NCBI GenBank assembly: GCA_964548855.1
Contig: CAZJSR010000003.1
Span: forward strand, 34,188-98,187
DNA: 64,000 nucleotides
Origin: UBA3206 sp964548855
Lineage (GTDB): Bacteria > Bacillota_I > Bacilli_A > Acholeplasmatales > Anaeroplasmataceae
Direction: 5' to 3'
How positions within the stretch are numbered: position 1 is the first letter of the stretch; each line of letters starts with the position of its first letter. Shown piece after piece: positions 56,425 to 64,000 of the stretch. The notes beneath the pieces were generated by a model. It was given only the letters and a program-made list of their open reading frames with translations, was not told where the DNA came from and made no database searches. A program made the translations under genes and the position numbers.

Positions 56425-57847
56425 GTTATGTATTTTACCTTATTTTTTATTAAAGTTAATACTAATCCTTAGGATTTATCAACAAGCACACTATAATATA
56501 AAAGCATTTTTTAAATATATGGTAAAAAATTATTTGTATATTAATTTAGTACCATCTATTTTCTTTATTTTAACTATTATATTTCCTAAGACAACCATAA
56601 TAGGATATATTTTAATTGATCTATATGCAATTATATACTTAAAGCATAAAGTATCTTTGTGTATTACAAATAGAATAATTAGATTAATTATCACACTCAA
56701 TATTCTAATAATATTTATAATATATCCACCTACCTTAATTTTATTAGAATATTTTTCTATAATAATTCTTTTTTTTATGAATTATTTTGAGAAACTTATA
56801 AATTATCATTATATTAAAGAATGTACTGATAAATTAAATAAATATAAAGGTATTAAAATTGCGATTACGGGATCATATGGAAAAACTACAACGAAACATA
56901 TTTTATATGAGGCATTAAAGAAATACTATCCCACATTGGTAATGCCAAAAAGTTATAATACGCCTTTAGGTATTTCCAAAATAATTAATAGTAATAATTT
57001 AAGTAAATATAATATTATTATTTTTGAAATGGGAGCTACTAAAGTTAATGATATAGAATTTTTAATGAATATGATAAAACCTAATATAACTATAATTACA
57101 GAAATTGGATATATGCACCTAGATTCATTTAAAAGTATTCAAAATATTATTAATGAAAAATGTAAGGCATCGGATTTATTAAATGGTATAAGTGTTGTAA
57201 ATGTAGAAAATAATTATTTAAGAAATTATCATTTTAAAAATAAGATTGTTGGATATGGAATTAATTATGGCCTTTATCGAATTAAGATTATTGATAATAA
57301 TACGTTTGAATTATATAAGGATGGTATATATTTAGATACATATTATTTGAATATGGCAGGAACTTTTAATATGCTAAATATGACATCTGCGATAATAGTT
57401 ATGAAAATATTAGGATTAGATGATGAAAAAATAAAAGAAGGCATGTTAAATATATCTAATTTTAAGGCGAGATTGGAAATAAAAAAATATTCTAACATGA
57501 CAGTTATAAATGATGGATTTAATTCTAATTTAATAGGAGCTATAGAAGCCGTTAGAGTATTAGATAGATATAGTGGATATAAAATTATTATTACACCGTT
57601 ATTTGTAGAGATGAAAATTGATATGTCATCATATTATGAAGAAATGATAAGTAAATGTAATCTTGTCTTACTAATAGGTTATCATGAGACAAAGAATGCA
57701 TATAATTATTTAGATGGTAAGGTAAATGTTTATGTCATAGATACAGTAAAAGAAGCATTTAAGATAGTCAGTAAAATAGCGAAGAAAATGGAAGTTGTTG
57801 TATTAATTGAAAATGACCTACCAGATATTTATAAAAGGGGATTTTAA
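56414..57847 (+). CDS. MurF-like ligase with N-terminal membrane domain
   Basis: About 477 residues. The first 135 residues contain four or so hydrophobic helices, which ordinary MurF does not have. The rest is a Mur ligase: P-loop ITGSYGKTTTKH, SYNTPLGISK, FEMGATKVNDIEFL, TEIGYMHLDSFKS, and the C-terminal FKARLEIKK followed by INDGFNSN. MurF adds D-Ala-D-Ala to the peptidoglycan precursor UDP-MurNAc-tripeptide. Since ddl follows one base after its stop, the substrate is probably D-Ala-D-Ala or a related dipeptide. The start overlaps the hydrolase gene by 11 bases with no clear ribosome binding site, so coupling is likely. Confidence 0.85.
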   Translation: MLYRLCILPYFLLKLILILRIYQQAHYNIKAFFKYMVKNYLYINLVPSIFFILTIIFPKTTIIGYILIDLYAIIYLKHKVSLCITNRIIRLIITLNILIIFIIYPPTLILLEYFSIIILFFMNYFEKLINYHYIKECTDKLNKYKGIKIAITGSYGKTTTKHILYEALKKYYPTLVMPKSYNTPLGISKIINSNNLSKYNIIIFEMGATKVNDIEFLMNMIKPNITIITEIGYMHLDSFKSIQNIINEKCKASDLLNGISVVNVENNYLRNYHFKNKIVGYGINYGLYRIKIIDNNTFELYKDGIYLDTYYLNMAGTFNMLNMTSAIIVMKILGLDDEKIKEGMLNISNFKARLEIKKYSNMTVINDGFNSNLIGAIEAVRVLDRYSGYKIIITPLFVEMKIDMSSYYEEMISKCNLVLLIGYHETKNAYNYLDGKVNVYVIDTVKEAFKIVSKIAKKMEVVVLIENDLPDIYKRGF

Positions 57848-57848
57848 A

Positions 57849-58883
57849 TTGTTAAATATAGGAATTTTATGTGGTGGTAAAAGTTCTGAACATGATATAT
57901 CTATTTTATCAATGCTTCAGATAAAAGAATTACTTTATCAAGATTATAATTTATATATATTATATTTAGATAAAGACGGTGTGTTATATCTTGCGAATAA
58001 TATGACACTTAATGATTTTAAAAATAATAATTATTCACAATTAAATAAAGTAAACTTATGTGAGTATGGTTTTAGTATGAAAAAGAAGTTTACTTTAATT
58101 GATACTATGATAATTTTAAATCATGGTATAAATGGTGAAGACGGACTAGCTTCTGCGCTTATGGAATATTATAAAATTAATTATATAGGAAGCAATATGT
58201 ATAGTAGTGTTATTGCGATGGACAAAGCGTACACATATCAAGTACTTAAGGATTATGATATAGAACAAGTAAGTAAAGTGATATATACTAATTTAGATTA
58301 TTATAATAAAGTTATAGTTCCTTATGATAAGTGTATTATAAAACCAGCAAGGATGGGTTCTTCAATTGGAATAGATATATCTACAAAGAAAAGTGAATTT
58401 CTTAGTAAAGTTTCAAATTGTTTGATGTATGATAATAAGTTAGTTATAGAAGAACTCTTAACTAATTATACTGAATTCAATATAGCATTATATAAAACTG
58501 ATAAAATATATTGTAGTAATGTTTTAAAAATTGAACATAAAAATGATTATTATACATTTAATGAGAAGTATTTAAGTCAAACAAAAGGAAGAAATTACAA
58601 TTATTTAAAAGATGAAAATTTGATTAATAGAATAAAAGAAAAAGCTAAAAAAATATATGAGATTTTAGATATGAATGGGATTGTAAGAATTGATTTTATG
58701 ATAAAAGATGACAAAATCTATTTAAATGAGATTAATACAATTCCAGGAGCATTATCTTATTATTTATTTGATAATTTTAAAGAAGTAATTAGTGAATTAA
58801 TAAAATATAGTATTATAAAAAAGAATATGATAAAAGATAGATTAGATAGTAGTATTTTACAAATAAGTAATATAAAAAAATAA
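57849..58883 (+). CDS. ddl: D-alanine--D-alanine ligase
   Basis: A 344-residue ATP-grasp ligase. The opening LLNIGILCGGKSSEHDISILS is typical and sets the start to the TTG at 57849, with AAAAGGGG 8 bases upstream. NHGINGEDG, MDKAYTYQVL, CIIKPARMGSSIGI, the ATP-grasp Glu in VIEELLT, and RIDFMIKDDKIYLNEINTIPG complete the fold. Gly-rich active-site loops with Tyr/Ser rather than Lac-forming residues suggest a dipeptide product, but specificity cannot be fixed by eye. Confidence 0.93.
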   Translation: MLNIGILCGGKSSEHDISILSMLQIKELLYQDYNLYILYLDKDGVLYLANNMTLNDFKNNNYSQLNKVNLCEYGFSMKKKFTLIDTMIILNHGINGEDGLASALMEYYKINYIGSNMYSSVIAMDKAYTYQVLKDYDIEQVSKVIYTNLDYYNKVIVPYDKCIIKPARMGSSIGIDISTKKSEFLSKVSNCLMYDNKLVIEELLTNYTEFNIALYKTDKIYCSNVLKIEHKNDYYTFNEKYLSQTKGRNYNYLKDENLINRIKEKAKKIYEILDMNGIVRIDFMIKDDKIYLNEINTIPGALSYYLFDNFKEVISELIKYSIIKKNMIKDRLDSSILQISNIKK

Positions 58884-58931
58884 ACTTTAAAATATTAGAA
58901 AAAAAAGATATAATATTCTAAAGGAGATGTT

Positions 58932-59507
58932 ATGATGCATGATAGATTTATTTTAATAAAAAGTAAAGAAAATATATTATCTCCTTATTTAATAGATTTT
59001 TTAAAAGGATTTTTAGGATATGATATAGAAATTAATCAAACAAATGATATTATATCTATATTATATAAATTAGATGATGAAGAGTTAGTATATGCTGGAT
59101 TAAGTTCGTTAGTAGCTGAATTAGATACTAATATTAATGTGTTTATTTCTAAAAAAAATATAAAATCATTACATGATTCAATTGAAATAATAAAAAAATA
59201 TTTAAAAGAAGAAATCTTTAAAAATAGTATATATAGGGAAGATGAATTTATTTTAGAACTTATCTTAAAAGGAAAAAAAGAAGACTTAGATAAGGTGGTA
59301 TTTAAAGATAGAGAAATAGATAGTTCAATGTTAGAATGTATCAAAGTATTTATTGAAACTGATATGAATACATCAAAAGCTTCTGAATTGTTATTTTTAC
59401 ATAGAAATACTTTAATTAATAAAATCGATAAGTTTATAAATATTACAGGGTATAATGTAAAGAAATTTAAAAATGCAATGATTATATATTATCTTTTAAA
59501 TAAATAA
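58932..59507 (+). CDS. PucR/CdaR-type helix-turn-helix protein (191 aa)
   Basis: The last 50 residues, FIETDMNTSKASELLFLHRNTLINKIDKF and onward, are the HTH_30 domain of PucR/CdaR regulators. The N-terminal 130 residues contain no sugar-diacid domain and match nothing I know. AAGGAG precedes two adjacent ATGs (58932 and 58935). A TATAAT box lies at about 58908-58913. It stands alone before the msmK-type ATPase gene, which could be a target. Confidence 0.72.
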   Translation: MMHDRFILIKSKENILSPYLIDFLKGFLGYDIEINQTNDIISILYKLDDEELVYAGLSSLVAELDTNINVFISKKNIKSLHDSIEIIKKYLKEEIFKNSIYREDEFILELILKGKKEDLDKVVFKDREIDSSMLECIKVFIETDMNTSKASELLFLHRNTLINKIDKFINITGYNVKKFKNAMIIYYLLNK

Positions 59508-59534
59508 ATGTGCAGTTTGCACATTCTTTTTTTT
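59507..59534 (+). terminator. Terminator after the PucR-type gene
   Basis: AATGTGCA-GTT-TGCACATT followed by C and at least eight T. Confidence 0.9.
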
Positions 59535-59589
59535 TCTTTTTTTTGATAAAATAATAATGTATGAAATTTAGCTTGTAGGAGGATACAAA

Positions 59590-60717
59590 ATGGCTACTTT
59601 AAATTTAAAAAATATTAATAAAGTTTATCCTAATGGTGTTCAAGCCGTTTTCGATTTCAATCTAGATATCGAAGATAAAGAATTCATCGTATTCGTAGGA
59701 CCATCTGGATGTGGTAAATCAACTACATTACGTATGATTGCTGGACTTGAAGAAATCACTTTAGGAGAATTATATATTAACGGAAAGTTAATGAATGACG
59801 TTAACCCTAAGGATCGTGGAATTGCGATGGTTTTCCAAAGTTACGCATTATATCCACATATGACTGTATTTGATAATATGGCATTTGGATTAAGACTTCG
59901 CCGTATGGATGAAGATGAAATTGTTAAACGTGTTAATAATGCAGCTCAAATTTTAGGGCTTGAACCATATTTAAGAAGAAAACCAAAAGCATTATCAGGA
60001 GGACAAAGACAACGTGTTGCGTTAGGACGTGCAATCGTTCGTGAAGCTGACGTATTCTTAATGGACGAACCTCTATCAAATCTAGACGCAAAGTTACGTA
60101 CTTCAACTCGTGGAGAAATCTTAAAATTACACAGAAGATTAAACGCAACTACTATTTATGTAACACATGACCAAATTGAAGCGATGACAATGGCTTCTCG
60201 TATTGTTGTTATGAAAGATGGATATATCCAACAAGTTGGAAATCCTTCATTAATTTATCATAACCCTGTTAATATGTTCGTTGCAGGATTCATCGGGACT
60301 CCGCCAATGAACTTCATTCCAGGTATCGTTGATGAAAAAGGAAACTTTACTACAGAAGATGGAGCACATACTATTGAAATTCCATTTGGTAAGGTTGAAA
60401 TTCTTAAGAAACATGACTATATCGGTAAGAAGGTTATGTTAGGTATTCGTCCTGAAGATATTCATGATGATCAAGAACCAATTTTCTTCGAAACTTACCC
60501 AGATGCAGTATTAGATGTAACTGTTGATATGGGAGAATTATTAGGTGCTGAAACTAATATCTATACTACAATTGCTGGTGCAAACGTTATTGCAGCTGTA
60601 CCTGCTCGTGATGATATTACTTTCGGAAGTCAAGTTAAGTTATGCTTAGATATGAATAAGTGTCATTTCTTTGATGCAGAAACTGAAGAAAATATTGCTT
60701 TAAAGGATGCTGAATAA
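59590..60717 (+). CDS. msmK: Sugar ABC transporter ATPase, MsmK/UgpC type
   Basis: A 375-residue ABC ATPase. Walker A GPSGCGKSTTLRM, Q-loop VFQSYALYPHM, signature LSGGQRQRVALGRA, Walker B DVFLMDEPLSNLDA and switch His YVTHDQIEA are all present, followed by the TOBE/OB domain with LGIRPEDIHDD. Such stand-alone ATPases energise several carbohydrate importers at once. No permease or binding-protein gene lies nearby, as is usual for this type. TAGGAGGAT precedes the ATG. Codon use (many C-ending codons compared with neighbours) suggests high expression. Confidence 0.94.
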   Translation: MATLNLKNINKVYPNGVQAVFDFNLDIEDKEFIVFVGPSGCGKSTTLRMIAGLEEITLGELYINGKLMNDVNPKDRGIAMVFQSYALYPHMTVFDNMAFGLRLRRMDEDEIVKRVNNAAQILGLEPYLRRKPKALSGGQRQRVALGRAIVREADVFLMDEPLSNLDAKLRTSTRGEILKLHRRLNATTIYVTHDQIEAMTMASRIVVMKDGYIQQVGNPSLIYHNPVNMFVAGFIGTPPMNFIPGIVDEKGNFTTEDGAHTIEIPFGKVEILKKHDYIGKKVMLGIRPEDIHDDQEPIFFETYPDAVLDVTVDMGELLGAETNIYTTIAGANVIAAVPARDDITFGSQVKLCLDMNKCHFFDAETEENIALKDAE

Positions 60718-60720
60718 TAA

Positions 60721-60747
60721 AAATCACCTGAAAAGGTGATTTTTTTA
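60721..60747 (+). terminator. Terminator of the msmK-type gene
   Basis: AAATCACC/GGTGATTT 8-bp stem around TGAAAA, then T7. Confidence 0.9.
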
Positions 60748-60754
60748 TAAAATT

Positions 60755-61150
60755 ATGATTAATTATATTGAACAAATAAATGATAGTAATAATATTTATA
60801 CAAATAACGGTGTTAAATATTATAATGAATATAAGAAGGTTATCAATTATATTGCGAATTTAAATTTTGTTGATATTACAAAATATAATTTATTAGTACG
60901 AAGGAATGTTGGATTGAAGTATAATATACCATTAAATATTAATGATGATACGCTTCTTATGAAACTTGATAATTATTATATTAATTATCATTCTTTATAT
61001 GCGGTTGCATATAATAATGACTTTATACATATTATGTTTAAGGATGGTTCTAAATTAAAAATTAATTCTAATTACTTAAGAATAAAAAAATGTATAGAAT
61101 CTTCAAAAAAAATAATAAATTATTTAAATGAATTAAAACAAAACTTCTAG
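60755..61150 (+). CDS. Divergent ComK-like protein (131 aa)
   Basis: The order of features follows the ComK core: a basic RRNVGLKYNIPLNIN segment where ComK has GR..T.K.PI, then a short beta strand (TLLMKL), Tyr-rich turn (YYINYHSLYAVAYNNDFIHIMFKDGSKLKINSN) corresponding to the W..I....D.TE..F.NGK segment, and a final helix. Cys and Trp of ComK are missing, and the length is at the short end (ComK 190, short forms 130-160). ComK is the transcriptional activator of competence genes in Bacilli. The ATG lies 9 bp after a terminator with no good ribosome binding site, so expression is doubtful. The match is by eye only. Confidence 0.4.
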   Translation: MINYIEQINDSNNIYTNNGVKYYNEYKKVINYIANLNFVDITKYNLLVRRNVGLKYNIPLNINDDTLLMKLDNYYINYHSLYAVAYNNDFIHIMFKDGSKLKINSNYLRIKKCIESSKKIINYLNELKQNF

Positions 61151-61187
61151 ATAGTGTACGTTTTCATCTACTATACTAATTTTTTGT

Positions 61188-61216
61188 TTGAATATTGATT
61201 TATATAATGTTATAAT
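61188..61216 (+). promoter_or_regulatory. Promoter of the pgk operon
   Basis: TTGAAT (61188-61193), 17-bp spacer, TATAAT (61211-61216), 46 bp before the pgk ATG. Confidence 0.7.
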
Positions 61217-61261
61217 TACTATGTATTAAGTCAAAAGAAATATGGAAGGAAATGATTTCAA

Positions 61262-62473
61262 ATGGCAAAGAAAATAGTCACAGATTTAAATGTAAAAGGA
61301 AAAAAAGTATTAATGCGTGTTGATTTTAACGTTCCTATGAAGAATGGTGTAATCACAGATGATAATCGTATTAGAGAAGCATTATCAACTATTGAATACG
61401 TTATTAATAATGGAGGAAAGGCAATTGTATTTTCTCATTTAGGACGTGTTAAGGAGGCTTCTGATTTAGAAAAGAATAATATCGCTCCTGTTGCAAAACG
61501 TTTAGAAGAATTAATTGGTAAAAAAGTTACTTTTATCAATGCAACACGTGGTAAAGAATTAGAAGATGCAATTAACGAAATGAATGATGGAGACATTCTT
61601 ATGTTCCAAAATACTCGTTATGAAGACTTTGATGTTAAATTAAATAAAGAAACTAAAAAAGAATCAAAGAATGATCCAGAATTAGGTAAATATTGGGCAT
61701 CTCTTGGAGACTTATTTGTAAATGATGCGTTTGGTACTGCACATAGAGCAGCAGCAAGTAATGTAGGTATTGCGTCAAATATAAAAGAAACAGCTGCAGG
61801 ATTCTTATTAGAAAAAGAAATCAAGTTTATAGGTGGTGCAGTAGATAATCCAGTTAGACCATTTGTGGCAATTCTTGGAGGTTCTAAGGTATCTGATAAG
61901 ATTGGTGTAATTGAATCTTTAATTGATAAAGCTGACAAGATTCTTGTTGGTGGAGGAATGATGTTTACATTCTTAAAAGCATTAGGATATAATGTTGGAA
62001 AGAGTAAATGTGAAGAAGATAAAGTTGAACTTGCGAAGGAATTATTAACTAAAGCAAATGGTAAGATTGTATTACCAGTTGATACTGTTGTAACAACAGA
62101 ATTTAGTAATGATACTCCATTTAAGACAGTAAATGTTAAGGACATTGAAGATGACAAAATGGGACTTGATATCGGTAGTGAAACATTAAAGCAATTTAGC
62201 GAAATTCTATCTACAGCTAAGACAGTTGTATGGAATGGACCTATGGGTGTATTTGAAATGTCAAACTATGCAGCAGGTACTGTAGGAGTTTGTGAAGCTA
62301 TATCTTCATTGAAAGATTGTGTAACAATTGTAGGTGGAGGAGATAGTGCAGCAGCAGCAATCCAATTTGGATATGGTGCTAAAGTATCTCACATTTCAAC
62401 TGGTGGTGGAGCTTCTCTTGAATATCTAGAGGGAAAAACTTTACCAGGTGTTGCTTGTGTTGATGATAAATAA
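61262..62473 (+). CDS. pgk: Phosphoglycerate kinase
   Basis: A 403-residue PGK. VLMRVDFNVPMKNGVITDDNRI, VFSHLGR, LMFQNTRYED, DLFVNDAFGTAHRA, ILGGSKVSDKI, VWNGPMGVFE and VGGGDSAAA are the usual landmarks of both domains. It makes ATP from 1,3-bisphosphoglycerate. AAGGAAATGATTTCAA precedes the ATG. First gene of pgk-HPr-tpiA. Confidence 0.97.
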   Translation: MAKKIVTDLNVKGKKVLMRVDFNVPMKNGVITDDNRIREALSTIEYVINNGGKAIVFSHLGRVKEASDLEKNNIAPVAKRLEELIGKKVTFINATRGKELEDAINEMNDGDILMFQNTRYEDFDVKLNKETKKESKNDPELGKYWASLGDLFVNDAFGTAHRAAASNVGIASNIKETAAGFLLEKEIKFIGGAVDNPVRPFVAILGGSKVSDKIGVIESLIDKADKILVGGGMMFTFLKALGYNVGKSKCEEDKVELAKELLTKANGKIVLPVDTVVTTEFSNDTPFKTVNVKDIEDDKMGLDIGSETLKQFSEILSTAKTVVWNGPMGVFEMSNYAAGTVGVCEAISSLKDCVTIVGGGDSAAAAIQFGYGAKVSHISTGGGASLEYLEGKTLPGVACVDDK

Positions 62474-62513
62474 TTAATTTAATTAATTATATAATTTAGG
62501 AGGAAAAGAAATT

Positions 62514-62762
62514 ATGGAAAAGACAGTTCTAGTAAAGAGTACAGTAGGTTTACATGCAAGCCTTGCAGCAAAGGTTGTTCAAGCTGCATCAAAATACGAC
62601 GTGGATATTAACTTACATTATAATGATAAGATTGTTGATGTTAAATCTATCTTAGGATTAATGTCTCTTGCAATCCCATCTGGAGAAAATGTAAAAATTG
62701 TTGCGACAGGTGCTGAAGCAGAAGCTGCAATAAATGATATATCAGAAATTTTAGAAAAATAA
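62514..62762 (+). CDS. HPr-like phosphocarrier protein with altered active-site loop
   Basis: An 82-residue HPr fold protein. The active His is kept in VGLHASLAAK (His 14), but the Arg and Pro that follow in HPr (GLHARPA) are Ser and Leu. The regulatory serine site VDVKSILGLMSL is normal, so an HPr kinase could act on it. Compared with Crh, which lacks the His, it retains it. TTAGGAGGAAAAG precedes the ATG. It lies 40 bp after pgk and 26 bp before tpiA, so it is expressed with glycolysis. A regulatory rather than PTS-transfer role is inference. Confidence 0.88.
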   Translation: MEKTVLVKSTVGLHASLAAKVVQAASKYDVDINLHYNDKIVDVKSILGLMSLAIPSGENVKIVATGAEAEAAINDISEILEK

Positions 62763-62788
62763 AAATATTTAATTGAAGGTGGAATGCT

Positions 62789-63550
62789 ATGAGAAAGCCT
62801 ATAATGGCAGGAAACTGGAAAATGTATAAAACATATGATGAAGCGCTTAAATTTATTTTTGAAGTAAATGATAAGCTTCCTTCAAAAAATGATGTTGAAA
62901 CTATTATTTTCCCACCTGCATTGCTTTTAGTATCGCTTGTTAAAAGACAGGGAGCTAATTTAGAAATTGGTGCTCAAAATATGCATTATGCTGAATTCGG
63001 TGCTTATACCGGTGAAATATCTCCACTTATGTTAAAAAATATCGGTGCTAATCGTGTTCTTATTGGACATAACGAGAGACGTAGATATTTTAACGAAACA
63101 GATCATGATGTTAATAGAAAAGTTATTTCTGCGTTAACTTATGGTCTTACTCCAATTATATGTTTTGGAGAAACAGAAGAGCAATATAATCATGGTGATA
63201 CTAATCAAATCATTCATGAACAGGTACAAGCAGCTCTTGAAGGTGTATCTAATACACAAATGGAAGATGTTATATTAGCATATGAGCCGATTTGGGCTGT
63301 TGGTACAGGTAAGACTGCAACTCCAACTATTGCGAATGAAAAATGCAAATTAATAAGAACAATTATTGCTAAATTATACAATGAAGATATCGCAAATAAT
63401 GTAAGAATATTATATGGGGGTTCTGTAACTCCAAATAATATTGAGGCATTAGTAGCTGAAGAAGATATAGATGGTGCCTTAGTTGGTGGTGCTTCTTTAG
63501 ATGCAGATAAATTTATTGATATGGCATATAAATGTATCAGACATAATTAA
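62789..63550 (+). CDS. tpiA: Triosephosphate isomerase
   Basis: A 253-residue TIM barrel. RKPIMAGNWKMYK with the catalytic Lys, VLIGHNERRRYF with the catalytic His (Asn in place of the usual Ser in HSERR), AYEPIWAVGTG with the catalytic Glu, and LYGGSVTPNN for the phosphate are present. It interconverts DHAP and glyceraldehyde 3-phosphate. GAAGGTGG precedes the ATG. No clear terminator follows before the IS end. Confidence 0.97.
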   Translation: MRKPIMAGNWKMYKTYDEALKFIFEVNDKLPSKNDVETIIFPPALLLVSLVKRQGANLEIGAQNMHYAEFGAYTGEISPLMLKNIGANRVLIGHNERRRYFNETDHDVNRKVISALTYGLTPIICFGETEEQYNHGDTNQIIHEQVQAALEGVSNTQMEDVILAYEPIWAVGTGKTATPTIANEKCKLIRTIIAKLYNEDIANNVRILYGGSVTPNNIEALVAEEDIDGALVGGASLDADKFIDMAYKCIRHN

Positions 63551-63570
63551 AAAGAATGATTTTAATAAAT

Positions 63571-64000
63571 AGTACCCCAAGTCAAGGACATAAATAAAAA
63601 AAGTGTATTATTTAATTGAAGTATTAAATCCCCTAGGGGATACGCAATTAAAATTTAATCATAATGAAGCTGATTGTATAGTTGTACTTTCAGCTTTTAT
63701 TATTTTATTTAGTAAAGGTTGTCCACCCTCAAGGAGATATATTCTATATTCAACTGGAGTCATTTTATTTAAATCCCATTTATATCTGTAATTATTATAG
63801 TAATCCATGTAATCATCAATATCTTGTTTCAGTTCATCAAAATCCAAACATTCTTTTAAATATAATTCATCTTTCATATGTCCAAAGAATGATTCTTGAG
63901 GCGCGTTATCCCAACAATTTCCTCGTCGTGACATAGATTGAATTATATTTAAATCTTTTAATAATTTTTGATATGCTATAGCAGTATAGTGACATCCTTG
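63571..64000 (-). mobile_element. IS3-family insertion sequence (3' end, partial)
   Basis: The element reaches beyond the window. At 63571-63591, AGTACCCCAAGTCAAGGACAT may be its terminal inverted repeat, as IS3/IS150-type ends often contain such a TACCCC-AAG-AAGGACA arrangement. This border is uncertain because the other end is not visible. The 40-odd bases between the repeat and the coding end include the palindrome TCCCCTAGGGGA (63629-63640). The element lies convergent with tpiA. Confidence 0.6.
63659..64000 (-). CDS. IS3-family transposase OrfB, C-terminal part
   Basis: The minus frame is open from the window edge (64000) to TGA at 63659, 113 codons. It starts QGCHYTAIAYQKLL and continues MSRRGNCWDNAPQESFFGHMKDEL, the integrase-type DDE core with the final catalytic Glu, then YNNYRYKWDLNKMTPVEYR. 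These are diagnostic of the IS150/IS3 group OrfB. The N-terminal two thirds, with the first two Asp residues and the OrfA frame, are outside the window, so intactness cannot be assessed. The methionine at 63934 is internal and not the start. Confidence 0.92.
   Translation of the reverse strand, partial: QGCHYTAIAYQKLLKDLNIIQSMSRRGNCWDNAPQESFFGHMKDELYLKECLDFDELKQDIDDYMDYYNNYRYKWDLNKMTPVEYRIYLLEGGQPLLNKIIKAESTTIQSASL

Noticed and set aside
61618..62157. 179-codon open frame antisense to pgk
   Set aside because: Same reason: complete overlap with pgk and a low-complexity Ser/Leu/Thr-rich translation.
63629..63640. Palindrome TCCCCTAGGGGA as IS target or attachment site
   Set aside because: It lies inside the element between its likely end and the transposase stop and has no loop; no second copy is visible in the window.

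Overview
The window is a piece of a low-GC chromosome. It uses the standard genetic code: TGG encodes Trp, and TGA terminates real genes such as cca and the WalJ-like gene. Gene content points to an anaerobic, fermentative Bacillota/Bacilli-type organism with a cell wall, possibly an uncultured gut lineage near Erysipelotrichales or RF39. The supporting genes are pyruvate:ferredoxin oxidoreductase, SUF Fe-S assembly in the Firmicute order C-D-S-U-B, uronate catabolism, MurF- and Ddl-type wall ligases, a YjcZ-like small spore-coat-type peptide and a divergent ComK-like protein. The lineage is inference; no rRNA is present. No CRISPR array or phage was seen. The only insertion sequence is a partial IS3-family element at the right edge.

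Layout. 1-2.6 kb: end of a YigZ-like gene (minus), cca and yhaM, then a minus-strand YjcZ-like 33-aa gene sharing a bidirectional terminator. 2.8-8.6 kb: two very large tandem lipoproteins with degenerate PrsA/parvulin-like segments. 8.6-9.9 kb: walJ-rlmH. 9.9-14.4 kb: uxaB-uxaA-uxaC uronate operon behind a strong promoter. 14.4-18.9 kb: MscS channel, AEC permease, leuS. 18.9-21.5 kb: a MacB/FtsX-type ABC gene broken by an early TAA. 21.6-29.5 kb: an aromatic amino-acid operon (aroF-tyrA-aroB-aroA-aroQ-aroE-aroC-gltD-like) preceded by what looks like a complete Tyr/Phe leader-peptide attenuator. 29.5-31.8 kb: a YD-like repeat protein and an acidic membrane-anchored DUF1508 protein. 31.9-32.3 kb: tRNA Asp-Arg-Val-Thr. 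32.4-34.3 kb: pyk and a Cys-rich coat-like protein. 34.4-37.1 kb: a second broken ABC locus, paralogous to the first. 37.3-42.8 kb: a HEPN-motif protein, typA, a HAD phosphatase, pepT (minus) and a small membrane protein. 42.8-49.5 kb: nifJ, a DUF308-type membrane protein, nfo, and an ArAE-type membrane domain fused to a HAD-like domain whose key Asp residues are Cys. 49.5-54.2 kb: sufCDSUB with a perfect dyad inside its promoter. 54.2-58.9 kb: MATE, alpha/beta hydrolase, membrane-anchored MurF-like ligase, ddl. 58.9-63.6 kb: PucR-type HTH protein, MsmK-type ATPase, ComK-like protein, then pgk-HPr-tpiA. 63.6-64.0 kb: IS3-family transposase C-terminus.

How it fits together. Uronates enter through UxaC/UxaB/UxaA towards KDG. 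Glycolysis (pgk, tpiA, pyk) feeds pyruvate to PFOR, whose clusters are supplied by the SUF system. The aromatic operon has no aroD, aroK or pheA here, so those steps must lie elsewhere or be missing. The observations I consider most worth checking are the aro attenuator with mutually exclusive 13-bp and 8-bp hairpins, the permease-HAD fusion with two Asp-to-Cys changes, the dyad in the suf promoter, the HPr lacking the Arg-Pro after its active His, and the two parallel broken ABC loci.
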